Shown: piece by piece, positions 42,430 to 50,755 of the stretch | Layout: the number at the start of each line of letters is the position of its first letter | Position numbering within the stretch: position 1 is the stretch's first letter | Assembly: GCF_017795745.1 (NCBI RefSeq) | Contig: NZ_CP059067.1 | Coordinates: 372,001 to 436,000, forward strand | Reading direction: 5' to 3' | Length of the DNA: 64,000 nucleotides | From: Rhizobacter sp. AJA081-3 | GTDB taxonomy: Bacteria; Pseudomonadota; Gammaproteobacteria; Burkholderiales; Burkholderiaceae_C | Position numbers and translations under genes: made by a program | Notes under the pieces: model-generated | What the model was told of the DNA's origin: nothing | What the model saw: the letters and a program-made list of their open reading frames with translations, nothing else | The model's database searches: none

Positions 42430-43307
42430 TGCGCGAGCGGCACTTCGCCCGTGCCGCGCTGGCGGCCGCGCTGCTGCTCGGCGTGCCGGGCGCGCGTGCT
42501 GCCGAGGACGACGCCGCGCGTGCGCAGCTCGAGCAGAAGCTCAAGCTGGTCGCGCGGCTGGTGTCCGACTCGCCTTCGGCGCAGCGCATCGCCACCAGCG
42601 GCAATGCCGAGGCGGTGGCGCATCTCGACGAAGGCCGCGTCCACCACGCGCTGGCCGCCGACCTGCTCGCCAAGGGCGACCTGGCCGGCGCACGCAAGGC
42701 GGCCGATCACGCGCTGCATCACCTGAGCATGGCGCGGCGCAGCGCGCCTGACGCGCCGGCGCGGCGCGAGGCCGCCCGGCAGCGCCACGACCAGCTGCTG
42801 GCCAGCGTCGAGCGGCTCGTCGAGGCGCTGCGTGCGCGCACGAGCAACGGCGAGGCGACCGACCTCACGTCGGCGATCGGCCTGCTCAGCGTGGCGCGCC
42901 AGCATGCCCAGGAAGGCCGCTACGACGAAGCCAACCAGGCGCTGGCGCAGGCCGAGCGCCACGTGCTCGCGGGCATGACGCGCACGCTCAATGCCACCAC
43001 GCTCGACTACACGGTGCGCGCCGCCAGCCCGGTCGAGGAATTCCAGAACGAGCTGGCGCGTCACAAGGGCCTGGCCGAACTGGTGCCGCTGGCCGTGCGC
43101 GACTTGCGGCCGCGGCCCGACGCGATGGCACTGATCGACCGCTACGGCGAGACCAGCACCCAGCTGCACGGCCAGGCCTTGCAGCAGTTCCAGGCCGGCG
43201 AGATCGCGCAGGCCCTCACCCACCTCCGCAACGCCACGCTGTACGTGCAGCGGGCCCTGCTGGCGGCCGGACTGGTCGCGCCGCAGCCCACCGGTAACCC
43301 GCCATGA
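42429..43307 (+). CDS. Exported helical (TPR-like) protein of unknown function
   Basis: This 292-residue protein has a signal peptide (to about GARA) and is almost entirely alpha-helical, with repeated stretches such as EQKLKLVARLVSDS, HHALAADLLAKGDLAGARKAADHAL and ARQHAQEGRYDEANQALAQAERHV that look like TPR-type helical hairpins. There is no CXXCH. The neighbouring gene at 43304 encodes a paralogue. Both lie between the two mirror-image triheme modules, so they may be spacer or docking proteins for the cytochromes; this is inference. The ATG shares bases with the preceding stop (TGATG) and the stop overlaps the next gene by 4 bp. Confidence 0.75.
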   Translation: MRERHFARAALAAALLLGVPGARAAEDDAARAQLEQKLKLVARLVSDSPSAQRIATSGNAEAVAHLDEGRVHHALAADLLAKGDLAGARKAADHALHHLSMARRSAPDAPARREAARQRHDQLLASVERLVEALRARTSNGEATDLTSAIGLLSVARQHAQEGRYDEANQALAQAERHVLAGMTRTLNATTLDYTVRAASPVEEFQNELARHKGLAELVPLAVRDLRPRPDAMALIDRYGETSTQLHGQALQQFQAGEIAQALTHLRNATLYVQRALLAAGLVAPQPTGNPP

Positions 43308-44176
43308 AGAGACGACCCAACCTGATGTCCCGGCTGTTCGCGGCCATCGTGCTCAGCAGCTTCGCCGTGTTCGCCGCGGCCCAGGACCGCGAGCAGATCG
43401 AGCGCCGCGTGCAGTCGGTCGGCACGCTGATCGAGAGTTCGTCGGCCGCCAAGCAGATCGAGTCCAGCGGCGTGGCCGCAGCGCGCGAGCGGCGCGACAA
43501 CGCACGGTTGATCCATCGCGAAGCCGCTGCCGCGCTGCGAGCCGACGACCTGGGCAGCGCCGCCAAGCTGCTCGACCAGGCCGCGCGCGAGATGATGAAC
43601 GGCGCGCGCCTGGCCAAGCCCGAGCAGGTGGCCGGCGAGAAGCACAAGCGCGACTTCGAGACGCGGCTGGAGAGCGCGCGCGCGCTGCTCGCCGCGCAGC
43701 AGCGCATCACCCTGGAGAAGTCGGCCGGCCGCGAGGCGCAGGACGCCACGCGCAGCATCGAGCGGCAGATCGGCGAGGCGCAGGCCATCGCGGCGCAGGG
43801 CCGCTATGAAGAGGCACGGCCGGTGCTCGACCGCGCCTACCTCACCGCGCGCGTGTCCATCGAGGCGATGCGACGCGGCGACACGCTGGTGCGATCGCTG
43901 AATTTCGCCTCCAAGCGCGAGGAGTACGACTACGAGATCGACCGCAACGACACCCACGCGATGCTGATCAAGGTGCTGCTGGCCGATCGCAAGGATGCCT
44001 CCGGCGCGATGCCCGCCGGCATGCAGGCCTTCACCGAGAAGGCCGCCGCGCTGCGCGTCGAGGCCGAGGCGCAGGCCCGGCGCGGCGACCACGCGGCCGG
44101 TATCAAGCTGCTGGAGGATTCGACGCGCGAACTGGTGCGCGCGATCCGCTCCGGCGGCATCTACATCCCGGGATGA
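43304..44176 (+). CDS. Exported helical (TPR-like) protein, paralogue of preceding gene
   Basis: This 290-residue protein is also exported (signal ending FAVFAAA) and helical: QIERRVQSVGTLIESSSAAKQI aligns with the start of the preceding protein (QKLKLVARLVSDSPSAQRI), and REAAAALRADDLGSAAKLLDQAAREM matches its HALAADLLAKGD region. It has no heme motif and ends IRSGGIYIPG. The start overlaps the previous gene by 4 bp. A tandem duplication within the mirror-image cluster is likely. Confidence 0.75.
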   Translation: MKRRPNLMSRLFAAIVLSSFAVFAAAQDREQIERRVQSVGTLIESSSAAKQIESSGVAAARERRDNARLIHREAAAALRADDLGSAAKLLDQAAREMMNGARLAKPEQVAGEKHKRDFETRLESARALLAAQQRITLEKSAGREAQDATRSIERQIGEAQAIAAQGRYEEARPVLDRAYLTARVSIEAMRRGDTLVRSLNFASKREEYDYEIDRNDTHAMLIKVLLADRKDASGAMPAGMQAFTEKAAALRVEAEAQARRGDHAAGIKLLEDSTRELVRAIRSGGIYIPG

Positions 44177-44182
44177 CGGGGC

Positions 44183-44725
44183 GTGACCGGTGTCTGGCGC
44201 AAGCTCTTCGTCTGGGGGGGCAGCATCGTGAGTGCCGCCGCCCTGGCCGCGGCGCCGGCGCTGTGGGTCGCGCTCGAGAAGGACGGCCTGCACGACCCGG
44301 CGAACCCCGCCATCAAGCTGCTGCAGCAACCCGCCGAGGCGCTGGCGCCGCTGCCGCGCGACACCGCCGGCAACCAGGTGCGCTGGGTGCAGGCGCTGGA
44401 CAGCGGCGCGATCAACCCGCGCACCAACATCCTGCCCGAGACGAAGGTGCGCGTGCTCGACCAGGACATCATCGTCTCCAAGTTCGGCTCGATGCCGGCG
44501 GTGAAATTCCCGCACCGCCAGCACACGCTGTGGCTGGACTGCAGCAACTGCCACAACGCCCTGTTCAAGGACAAGATCGGCGCCAACAAGTTCAGCATGG
44601 TGGCCATCCTCAACGGCGAGCAGTGCGGCCTGTGCCATGGCGCCGTGGCCTTCCCGCTGACCGAGTGCAACCGCTGCCACAGCGTGCCCAACGAGTCGCT
44701 GCGCAAGCAGTCGGCGGCACCATGA
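44183..44725 (+). CDS. Triheme c7-type cytochrome (B-type)
   Basis: The 180-residue protein has an N-terminal membrane anchor or uncleaved signal (LFVWGGSIVSAAALAAAPALWVAL) and three CXXCH sites: CSNCH, CGLCH and CNRCH. The pattern AVKFPHRQHTLWLDCSNCH, FSMVAILNGEQCGLCHG is the c(7)-type triheme domain. It is paralogous to the C-terminal half of the fusion at 41356, including GLHDPANPA and GNQVRWVQALD, but lacks the c5 domain and linker. It starts with GTG and overlaps the next gene by 4 bp. Confidence 0.88.
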   Translation: MTGVWRKLFVWGGSIVSAAALAAAPALWVALEKDGLHDPANPAIKLLQQPAEALAPLPRDTAGNQVRWVQALDSGAINPRTNILPETKVRVLDQDIIVSKFGSMPAVKFPHRQHTLWLDCSNCHNALFKDKIGANKFSMVAILNGEQCGLCHGAVAFPLTECNRCHSVPNESLRKQSAAP

Positions 44726-45105
44726 GATGGCGCCGCCCGGTGCAACTCGTCCTGCTGGCGCTGGCCTGTGCGCTGCCCGTGGCCACGCCCTTCGCGGAAT
44801 ACGGCGACGTGGTGATCAACAAGCGCTCCGACAAGGAGGGCGTGCGGCCGGTGATCTTCCCGCACTGGTTCCACCGCATCCGCTATCGCTGCAAGGTCTG
44901 CCACTCGGAGCTCGGCTTCAAGATGCGCGCCGGCGCCAACGACGTGCTGATGAGCGACATCATCGACGGCAAGTTCTGCGGCATGTGCCACAACGGCCAG
45001 GTCGCCTGGGGCCCGGAGCGCTGCGACCTGTGCCATTCAGGCCTGCCCAGGTTGCTGCCGGGCATCGCCGGCGGCGCGCAGACCTCCGGGCCGGGGCGGT
45101 GGTGA
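44722..45105 (+). CDS. Triheme c7-type cytochrome (A-type)
   Basis: This 127-residue exported protein carries CKVCH, CGMCH and CDLCH in the pattern PVIFPHWFHRIRYRCKVCH, MSDIIDGKFCGMCHNG. It is a close paralogue of the protein at 40875: the mature N-terminus EYGDVVINKRSDKEGVRPV corresponds to EYGDVVINNFSDAAGMRPV. It lacks the Ala/Pro tail. Its 4-bp overlap with the preceding B-type gene suggests the A and B proteins work as a pair. Confidence 0.9.
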   Translation: MRWRRPVQLVLLALACALPVATPFAEYGDVVINKRSDKEGVRPVIFPHWFHRIRYRCKVCHSELGFKMRAGANDVLMSDIIDGKFCGMCHNGQVAWGPERCDLCHSGLPRLLPGIAGGAQTSGPGRW

Positions 45106-45109
45106 GGCC

Positions 45110-46084
45110 ATGAGACTCGCACGACCCCTGCTGCGCGCCTGCAGTGTCGGCATCGCACTGGTGGTGCTGGCCGCCCTCGCGGCCTGCGTTGCCACGGCGC
45201 CGACGCCGCGCGCGCCCATCGAGCCGCCCTCGGGGCCGGTGTCGCTGAGCCCCTATCGCACGCTGCAGGGCGGCTTCCTGTCGCCCCCGGGCTCGGCCCT
45301 GGGCATGCCGGCTCGGCCGGGCACCGGCGCCTTCGTCAAGTTGATGGCGCCCACGGCGCTGGCGCTGCGCGGCAACGACCTGCTGATCGTCGACAGCGCG
45401 GCCGGCCGCGTCTGGCGTGCCGACCTCGGCCTGAACACGCTGACGCCGATCGCCGGCGCGCCGGCCACGCCCGCCACCGCAGTGGCGATCGGGCCCGACC
45501 TGTCGGCCTGGGTGCTCGACGGCGCCTCGCGGCAGGTGCTGCGCTTTTCGCGCGACGGGCGACTCATGCAGACTTGGCGCGGCGGCAGCGTGTCGCCGTC
45601 GCCGGTGGCGATGGCGTTGGCCGACGGCGGCACGACGCTGCTGGTGGCCGACGACAGCCTGCGCCAGTGGATCGAGGTGCGGCCTGCCGGCGCCTTCGCC
45701 GCACCGATGCCGCAGGACGACGCGGTGCGCGGCGTCGATGGCCTGGCGGTCGGCGGCGACAGCGTGTTCGTGCTCGATCGCCTGGCCGGCGTGGTGCATG
45801 TGGTGCGCCGCGGCGGGCAACTCGCCGGCCGGCTCGGCCAGGGCGAACTGAAGCAGCCGGTGGCGATCGCTGCCGATCGTTTCTCGCGTGTCTTCGTGCT
45901 CGACGCGCAGGATCGCGCCGTCAAGCTGCTCGCCGCGGGACGACCGGCGCAGGTGTTCGAGGCGGCCGCGCTGCGTGTGCAGCAGATCGGCGGATTCGCC
46001 ATCGACGAACGGCTGCTCGCGGTCAGCGACCGGCTGACCGGGCAGGTCGTCATCCATGTGCTCGGCGACGAGGTGCGGCGGTGA
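45110..46084 (+). CDS. Beta-propeller (NHL-like) lipoprotein
   Basis: The 324-residue protein has a lipobox VLAALAAC (Cys near residue 26) and six or so degenerate propeller repeats, for example MAPTALALRGNDLLIVDSAAGRV, GVDGLAVGGDSVFVLDRLAG and QPVAIAADRFSRVFVLDAQDRA. The repeats are more degenerate than in the other NHL lipoproteins here. It starts 4 bp after the triheme gene and overlaps the next NHL lipoprotein gene (GTGA). A scaffold role is likely by analogy with its neighbours. Confidence 0.8.
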   Translation: MRLARPLLRACSVGIALVVLAALAACVATAPTPRAPIEPPSGPVSLSPYRTLQGGFLSPPGSALGMPARPGTGAFVKLMAPTALALRGNDLLIVDSAAGRVWRADLGLNTLTPIAGAPATPATAVAIGPDLSAWVLDGASRQVLRFSRDGRLMQTWRGGSVSPSPVAMALADGGTTLLVADDSLRQWIEVRPAGAFAAPMPQDDAVRGVDGLAVGGDSVFVLDRLAGVVHVVRRGGQLAGRLGQGELKQPVAIAADRFSRVFVLDAQDRAVKLLAAGRPAQVFEAAALRVQQIGGFAIDERLLAVSDRLTGQVVIHVLGDEVRR

Positions 46085-47157
46085 TCCGGCGCCTGCTCAT
46101 GGGGCCGATTCTCGCCGCGCTCGTCGTGCTGGGCGCCTGCGCCGGCCCGCAGGCCGTGCGCGGCAGCATGCACTACGGCATGGCCGATGCTCCCGAGGGC
46201 CAGCGGCTGCTGTGGCCGCAGGCGCCCGAGGTGCCGCGCTTCCTCTACGCCGGCACGCTGACCGGCGAGCAGAACTTCCGCCGCTCCGAGGCCGACACTG
46301 GCCTGAAGGCCTTCGGCCGCTGGCTGGTCGGCCTGGACGGGCGCGGCGAGGCGCCGGTGGTGCTGCAGCGGCCGGCGGCGGTGATCGGCGACGAGCAGGG
46401 CCGCCTGTTCGTCAGCGACACCAGCCGGCAGGCGGTGTTCGTGTTCGACGAGAAGGCCGGCGAGCTGCAGGTGTGGGAGCGTGCCGAGGGTCTGGCGAAC
46501 TTCGTCGCACCCTCGGGCCTGGCGCTGGCGCCGCAGGGCGGGCTGTTCGTCGCCGATGCCGAGCTCGGGATCGTGGTGCGGCTCGATGCGCTGGGCGAGC
46601 CGCGCGCGAGCATCGGCCGCGGCCTGCTGCAGCGGCCCACCGGTCTGGCGCGCGACGCCGCGACCGGCCTGCTGTTCGTGGCCGACACCTATGCGCACGA
46701 CATCAAGGTGTTCGACGCCAACGGCGCGCTGGTGCGGGTGATCGGGCAGCGCGGCGGCGGCGACGGCGAATTCAACTTCCCCACCCACCTGGCCTGGGCG
46801 AACGGCGAGCTCTACGTGACCGACACGCTGAACAGCCGCGTGCAGGTGTTCAGCGCCGAGGGCGAGGTGCTGGTGCGCAAGTTCGGCCAGCGTGGCCTGT
46901 ACCTGGGCAACCTGGTGCGGCCCAAGGGCGTCTCGGTGGACGGCGAGGGCAACGTCTACGTGGTCGAGTCCTACTACGACAGCTTGCTGGTGTTCTCCGC
47001 GCGCGGCGAATTCCTGCTGCCCATCGGCGGCACCGGCACCTCCACCGGGCGCTTCTACCTGCCCTCGGGCGTGTGGGTCGATGCGCGCAACCGCGTGCAC
47101 ATCGCCGACATGTTCAACGGCCGCGTGGTGCTGTTCCAGTTCCTGGGGGGCAGCTGA
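46081..47157 (+). CDS. NHL-repeat beta-propeller lipoprotein
   Basis: This 358-residue protein has the lipobox LVVLGAC and six clear NHL repeats, including RPTGLARDAATGLLFVADTY, FPTHLAWANGELYVTDTL and RPKGVSVDGEGNVYVVESY, ending with LPSGVWVDARNRVHIADMFNG. It resembles the lipoproteins at 30919 and 35536 in the order PRFLYAGTLTGEQNF then LQRPAAVIGD. It starts with GTG overlapping the preceding stop. The stop overlaps the start of the eleven-heme cytochrome (TGATG), so the propeller and cytochrome are probably made in step. Confidence 0.87.
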   Translation: MIRRLLMGPILAALVVLGACAGPQAVRGSMHYGMADAPEGQRLLWPQAPEVPRFLYAGTLTGEQNFRRSEADTGLKAFGRWLVGLDGRGEAPVVLQRPAAVIGDEQGRLFVSDTSRQAVFVFDEKAGELQVWERAEGLANFVAPSGLALAPQGGLFVADAELGIVVRLDALGEPRASIGRGLLQRPTGLARDAATGLLFVADTYAHDIKVFDANGALVRVIGQRGGGDGEFNFPTHLAWANGELYVTDTLNSRVQVFSAEGEVLVRKFGQRGLYLGNLVRPKGVSVDGEGNVYVVESYYDSLLVFSARGEFLLPIGGTGTSTGRFYLPSGVWVDARNRVHIADMFNGRVVLFQFLGGS

Positions 47158-49739
47158 TGCTCGCGCGCCGGTTCGCCTCGGTCCTGCTGGTGCTGCTGCT
47201 CGCCGCGCCCTCGCTCGCGCAGCGCGTGTCGGACGTGCGTGGCACGCGGCACAACCTGTCGACCAGCGGCACCGGCGGCACGCATGCCGCGAGCGGCGGC
47301 ACCAGCGAGGTCTGCGTGTTCTGCCACACGCCGCACGGCGCCACGCAGCAGGACCTGGGCGGCGCGTCGATGCGCGCACCGCTGTGGAACCGGCGCGTGC
47401 CCGACGGCGCCACCTACACGCCCTACACCTCCTCGTCGCTCGACGCGCAGGCCATCCTCGACGGGCTGAGCGCGCAGCCCGGCGGCAGCTCCAAGCTGTG
47501 CCTGTCGTGCCACGACGGCACGCTGGCCATCGGCAACGTCAACGTGCTCAACGGCAATGCCAATGTGTCGATTCCGATGACGGGCACAGGCCCGGGCGGC
47601 GTGATGCCCGCCGGCGAAGGCGTGACCAGCGGCTTCACGCGCTTCCTCGGCACCGACCTGCGCAACGACCACCCGATCTCGGTCACCTACAGCAGCGCGC
47701 TGGCCGCGCGCGACGGCGAGTTGCGGCCGGTGGATGCGGCGCAGCGCTGGCCGGCCGGCAGCGGCAGCGTGATCGGCGTGCGCTCGCCCGGCGTGAAGCC
47801 GCTGCTGCCACTGGAGCCGACCGGCAACAACGGCGCCGGGCAGGTGCAGTGCGCCACCTGCCACGATCCGCACGTGCGCGAGCTCGACCCGGCCAAGGGC
47901 AACCAGAAGTTCCTGCGCACCCAGCGCTTCCAGGAGGCGACGCCGACCGGTGCGCACAACGCCGCCGCCGACATCATCTGCCTGTCCTGCCACGACAAGA
48001 ATTCGGGCCTGGGCGTGTGGGCCTTCTCGGCGCACGCGCGGCCCGACGTCGCCAACGAGACCTACCGCGACGCGGCCGCGGCGCTGCGCGAGTTCCCGGC
48101 CGGCACGCCGGTGTGGAAGGCCTCCTGCCTGAACTGCCACGACACCCACACCGTGCAGGGCGCACGCCGCCTGACGCGCGAAGGCACCGACGCGCCACTG
48201 CCGCCGGGCAACCCGCTGGCCGCCAAGCAGGGCGGCAACCCGGCGCTGGAGAAGACCTGCTACCAGTGCCACACGAGTTCGGCCTCGGCGGTGCTCAACA
48301 CCGTGACGCAGGTGCCCAACATCGAGAGCGAGTTCAACCTCGCGGTGCGCATGCCCATCACCACCGCCGAGCAGGGCGGCAGCACGCAGGAAGTGCACGA
48401 CATCGGCGGCAACTTCAGCGACGGCTCGCTGGACTGCAGCGGCCCGACGAACCGCTGCGGCGCCGACATGCTGGAGTCGCGCAACCTGCTCGCGCAGCGC
48501 CATGCCGAGTGCACCGACTGCCACAACCCGCACCGCGTGGTGAAGTTCCGCTCCTTCACCGGCGGCGCCGCCGGCATCTCCGGCACGCCGGATGCGGCCG
48601 GCACGCACCGCCACGACGAGACCACCGGCTACACGCATACCAACATCGCCTCGGGTGTGCTGCGCGGGGGATTCGGCGTCGAGCCGAGCTACGCGTCCAC
48701 CTCGTTCCAGAGCCTGCCCAGCGGCTACACCGTCAAGCGTGGCGACCCGGGCGCGAGCGTCGACACCTCGGTCAGCGCGAGCTACGTGACGCGCGAATAC
48801 CAGATCTGCCTGAAGTGCCACAGCGACTACGGCTACACCGACAACAACGTCTACCCGCTGGGCACCCGGCCCGCGCTCGGGCGCAGCGGCGGCACGCCGC
48901 CGGGCAGCAACAACCTGACCGTCTACACCAACCAGGCGAAGGAGTTCCAGGCGCCGGTGACGCACCGCGGCGAAGGTACCAAGGCGAACAGCGGCGCGGG
49001 CAGCAACTACGCGACCAACAACCACCGCTCCTGGCACCCGGTGATGGACGCCACCGGCCGCAACGGCGCCAACGCGGCGGCCTTCCGAGCGCCCTGGGGC
49101 AATGCGATCGGCACGCAGACCATGTACTGCAGCGACTGCCACGGCAGCAACACCGCCGACAACAGCGTCGTGCCGCCCGGCGGCGAGGACGGCACGCCCT
49201 GGGGGCCGCACGGCTCGAACAACAACTTCCTGCTCAAGGGTGTGTGGAACAGCACGGTGGGCGCCGACAGCCGCGGCGACAACGGCCCCAACGCCAACGG
49301 CTTGTGCTTCAAGTGCCACAACCCGAACACCTACGCCAACCGCAACGGCAGCGGCACCACCGGCTTCTTCAACGGCGACCGCGGCAACCTGCACGCGTAC
49401 CACACCGACAAGATCGAGCGCATCCGCTGCAACTGGTGCCACGTGGCGGTGCCGCATGGCTGGAAGAACAAGGCGCTGCTGGTGAACCTCAACGACGTCG
49501 GCCCCGAGGCCGGCCGCGCGGGCAACGAGGAGTGGCGCGAGAACGCCTCCGCGCAGGCCTTCAACCAGGAGCCCTACTACCTGAACGCCAAACTGAAGGT
49601 GCGCAACTTCGCCACCAGCGGCAACTGGGTCGACACCAACTGCGGCTCGAACAATTCGGCCACCACCTTCGGCACCAACGGCAACAGCACGGCGAACGGC
49701 CGCGACTGGATGCGCGACGTGTGCAGCAACCCGCCATGA
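47157..49739 (+). CDS. Eleven-heme c-type cytochrome
   Basis: This 860-residue exported protein (signal ending APSLA) is the largest cytochrome here, with eleven CXXCH sites: CVFCH, CLSCH, CATCH, CLSCH, CLNCH, CYQCH, CTDCH, CLKCH, CSDCH, CFKCH and CNWCH. The N-terminal third repeats the layout of the four- and five-heme proteins (GTRHNL, EVCVFCHTPHG, PLWNRR, CLSCHDG, GTDLRNDHPISV, CATCHDPHV). The rest is new and Asn/Gly/Thr-rich, with about one heme per 75-90 residues. No lipobox, so it is probably periplasmic or secreted. Four additional Cys occur (DCSGPTNRCGAD; TNCGSNN and VCSNPP). It could be the terminal reductase or oxidase of the conduit, or a longer fibre subunit. Confidence 0.9.
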   Translation: MLARRFASVLLVLLLAAPSLAQRVSDVRGTRHNLSTSGTGGTHAASGGTSEVCVFCHTPHGATQQDLGGASMRAPLWNRRVPDGATYTPYTSSSLDAQAILDGLSAQPGGSSKLCLSCHDGTLAIGNVNVLNGNANVSIPMTGTGPGGVMPAGEGVTSGFTRFLGTDLRNDHPISVTYSSALAARDGELRPVDAAQRWPAGSGSVIGVRSPGVKPLLPLEPTGNNGAGQVQCATCHDPHVRELDPAKGNQKFLRTQRFQEATPTGAHNAAADIICLSCHDKNSGLGVWAFSAHARPDVANETYRDAAAALREFPAGTPVWKASCLNCHDTHTVQGARRLTREGTDAPLPPGNPLAAKQGGNPALEKTCYQCHTSSASAVLNTVTQVPNIESEFNLAVRMPITTAEQGGSTQEVHDIGGNFSDGSLDCSGPTNRCGADMLESRNLLAQRHAECTDCHNPHRVVKFRSFTGGAAGISGTPDAAGTHRHDETTGYTHTNIASGVLRGGFGVEPSYASTSFQSLPSGYTVKRGDPGASVDTSVSASYVTREYQICLKCHSDYGYTDNNVYPLGTRPALGRSGGTPPGSNNLTVYTNQAKEFQAPVTHRGEGTKANSGAGSNYATNNHRSWHPVMDATGRNGANAAAFRAPWGNAIGTQTMYCSDCHGSNTADNSVVPPGGEDGTPWGPHGSNNNFLLKGVWNSTVGADSRGDNGPNANGLCFKCHNPNTYANRNGSGTTGFFNGDRGNLHAYHTDKIERIRCNWCHVAVPHGWKNKALLVNLNDVGPEAGRAGNEEWRENASAQAFNQEPYYLNAKLKVRNFATSGNWVDTNCGSNNSATTFGTNGNSTANGRDWMRDVCSNPP

Positions 49740-50755
49740 ACCACGCAGCGACACACCGCGCACTGATCGCGCACTTCGGCTCGCTGCGCACGACACTGGT
49801 CTGCATGGGCCTGCTCGGCGCGGCGGCCTTCGCCGGCCAGGCCGGCGGTGGGTTCGGTGTGGTGGCGCTGTCCACCGCGATCGCGCTGCTGGCGGTCAAC
49901 CTGCTCGCCGCGCTGGTGGTGCACCCGGCCTTCCGGCGTCAGCTGCCCTTGCTGGTCTTCCACCTCGCGCTGCTCGCCCTGGTCGTGCTCGTGGGGATCG
50001 GGCGGCTCAGTTCGCTCGACGGCCGCTTCGAACTGGCGCAGGGCGTCGATTTCGACGGCCGGCTCATCGAGTCCAGCGCCGGCGCCTGGCACCGCGACGG
50101 GCTGGCGAAGCTGGCGTTCCGACACGACGGCTTCGAGATCGACTACGCGCCCGGCCGCAAACGCGGCGCCACGCGCAACCGCGTCACCTGGCACGACGAA
50201 GACGGTACGCCCCGCAACGCGGTGATCGGCGACCACCGGCCGCTGCTGATCGACGGCTACCGCATCTACACCAGCCCGAACAAGGGCTTCGCGCCGATGC
50301 TGACCTGGACGCCGAAGCAAGGCGAGCCGGTCAGCGGCACGGTGCACCTGCCGGCCTTCCCGATGCACGAGCTGCGCCAGTCGCGCGAATGGACATTGCC
50401 CGACGGGCGTGTCGCCTGGGTGCTGCTGCAGATCGACGAGACGCTGATCGACCCTGCCGCAGCGGCGCGTTTTCGCGTGCCCGAGCAGCACCGCCTGGTG
50501 CTGCGCATGGACCCGATGCGCGCCGAAATGCGGCCCGGCCAGAGTGTGCAGATCGAGGGCGGCACGCTCACCTACGTCGGCCTGCGCAGCTGGATGGGCT
50601 ACCGTGTCTCCTACGACCCGACGCTGCCCTGGCTGCTGGCCGCCGCGCTGCTGGCGGCACTGTCGCTGGCCTGGCACTACACGCAGCGTTTCTTCTTCCC
50701 GGCCCGCGTGGCCGCGCCCGCGCGGGCCGCGCTGCAGGGAGCCGTCGATGCCTGA
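49736..50755 (+). CDS. resB: ResB-like cytochrome c biogenesis protein (System II)
   Basis: The 339-residue protein has three N-terminal membrane helices (to about residue 88), a periplasmic domain of about 200 residues with DGYRIYTSPNKGFAPMLTW and GLRSWMGYRVSYDP, and a last helix (LPWLLAAALLAALSLAWHY). This is the ResB/CcsB arrangement, though shorter than most. ResB with CcsA delivers heme to apocytochrome c in the System II pathway. It overlaps the eleven-heme gene by 4 bp and the ccsA gene by 8 bp, so this maturation unit is tied to that cytochrome operon. Confidence 0.83.
   Translation: MNHAATHRALIAHFGSLRTTLVCMGLLGAAAFAGQAGGGFGVVALSTAIALLAVNLLAALVVHPAFRRQLPLLVFHLALLALVVLVGIGRLSSLDGRFELAQGVDFDGRLIESSAGAWHRDGLAKLAFRHDGFEIDYAPGRKRGATRNRVTWHDEDGTPRNAVIGDHRPLLIDGYRIYTSPNKGFAPMLTWTPKQGEPVSGTVHLPAFPMHELRQSREWTLPDGRVAWVLLQIDETLIDPAAAARFRVPEQHRLVLRMDPMRAEMRPGQSVQIEGGTLTYVGLRSWMGYRVSYDPTLPWLLAAALLAALSLAWHYTQRFFFPARVAAPARAALQGAVDA

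Noticed and set aside
42427-44176. Helical proteins at 42429 and 43304 as cytochromes
   Set aside because: They sit among cytochrome genes but contain no CXXCH motif; they are helical exported proteins.
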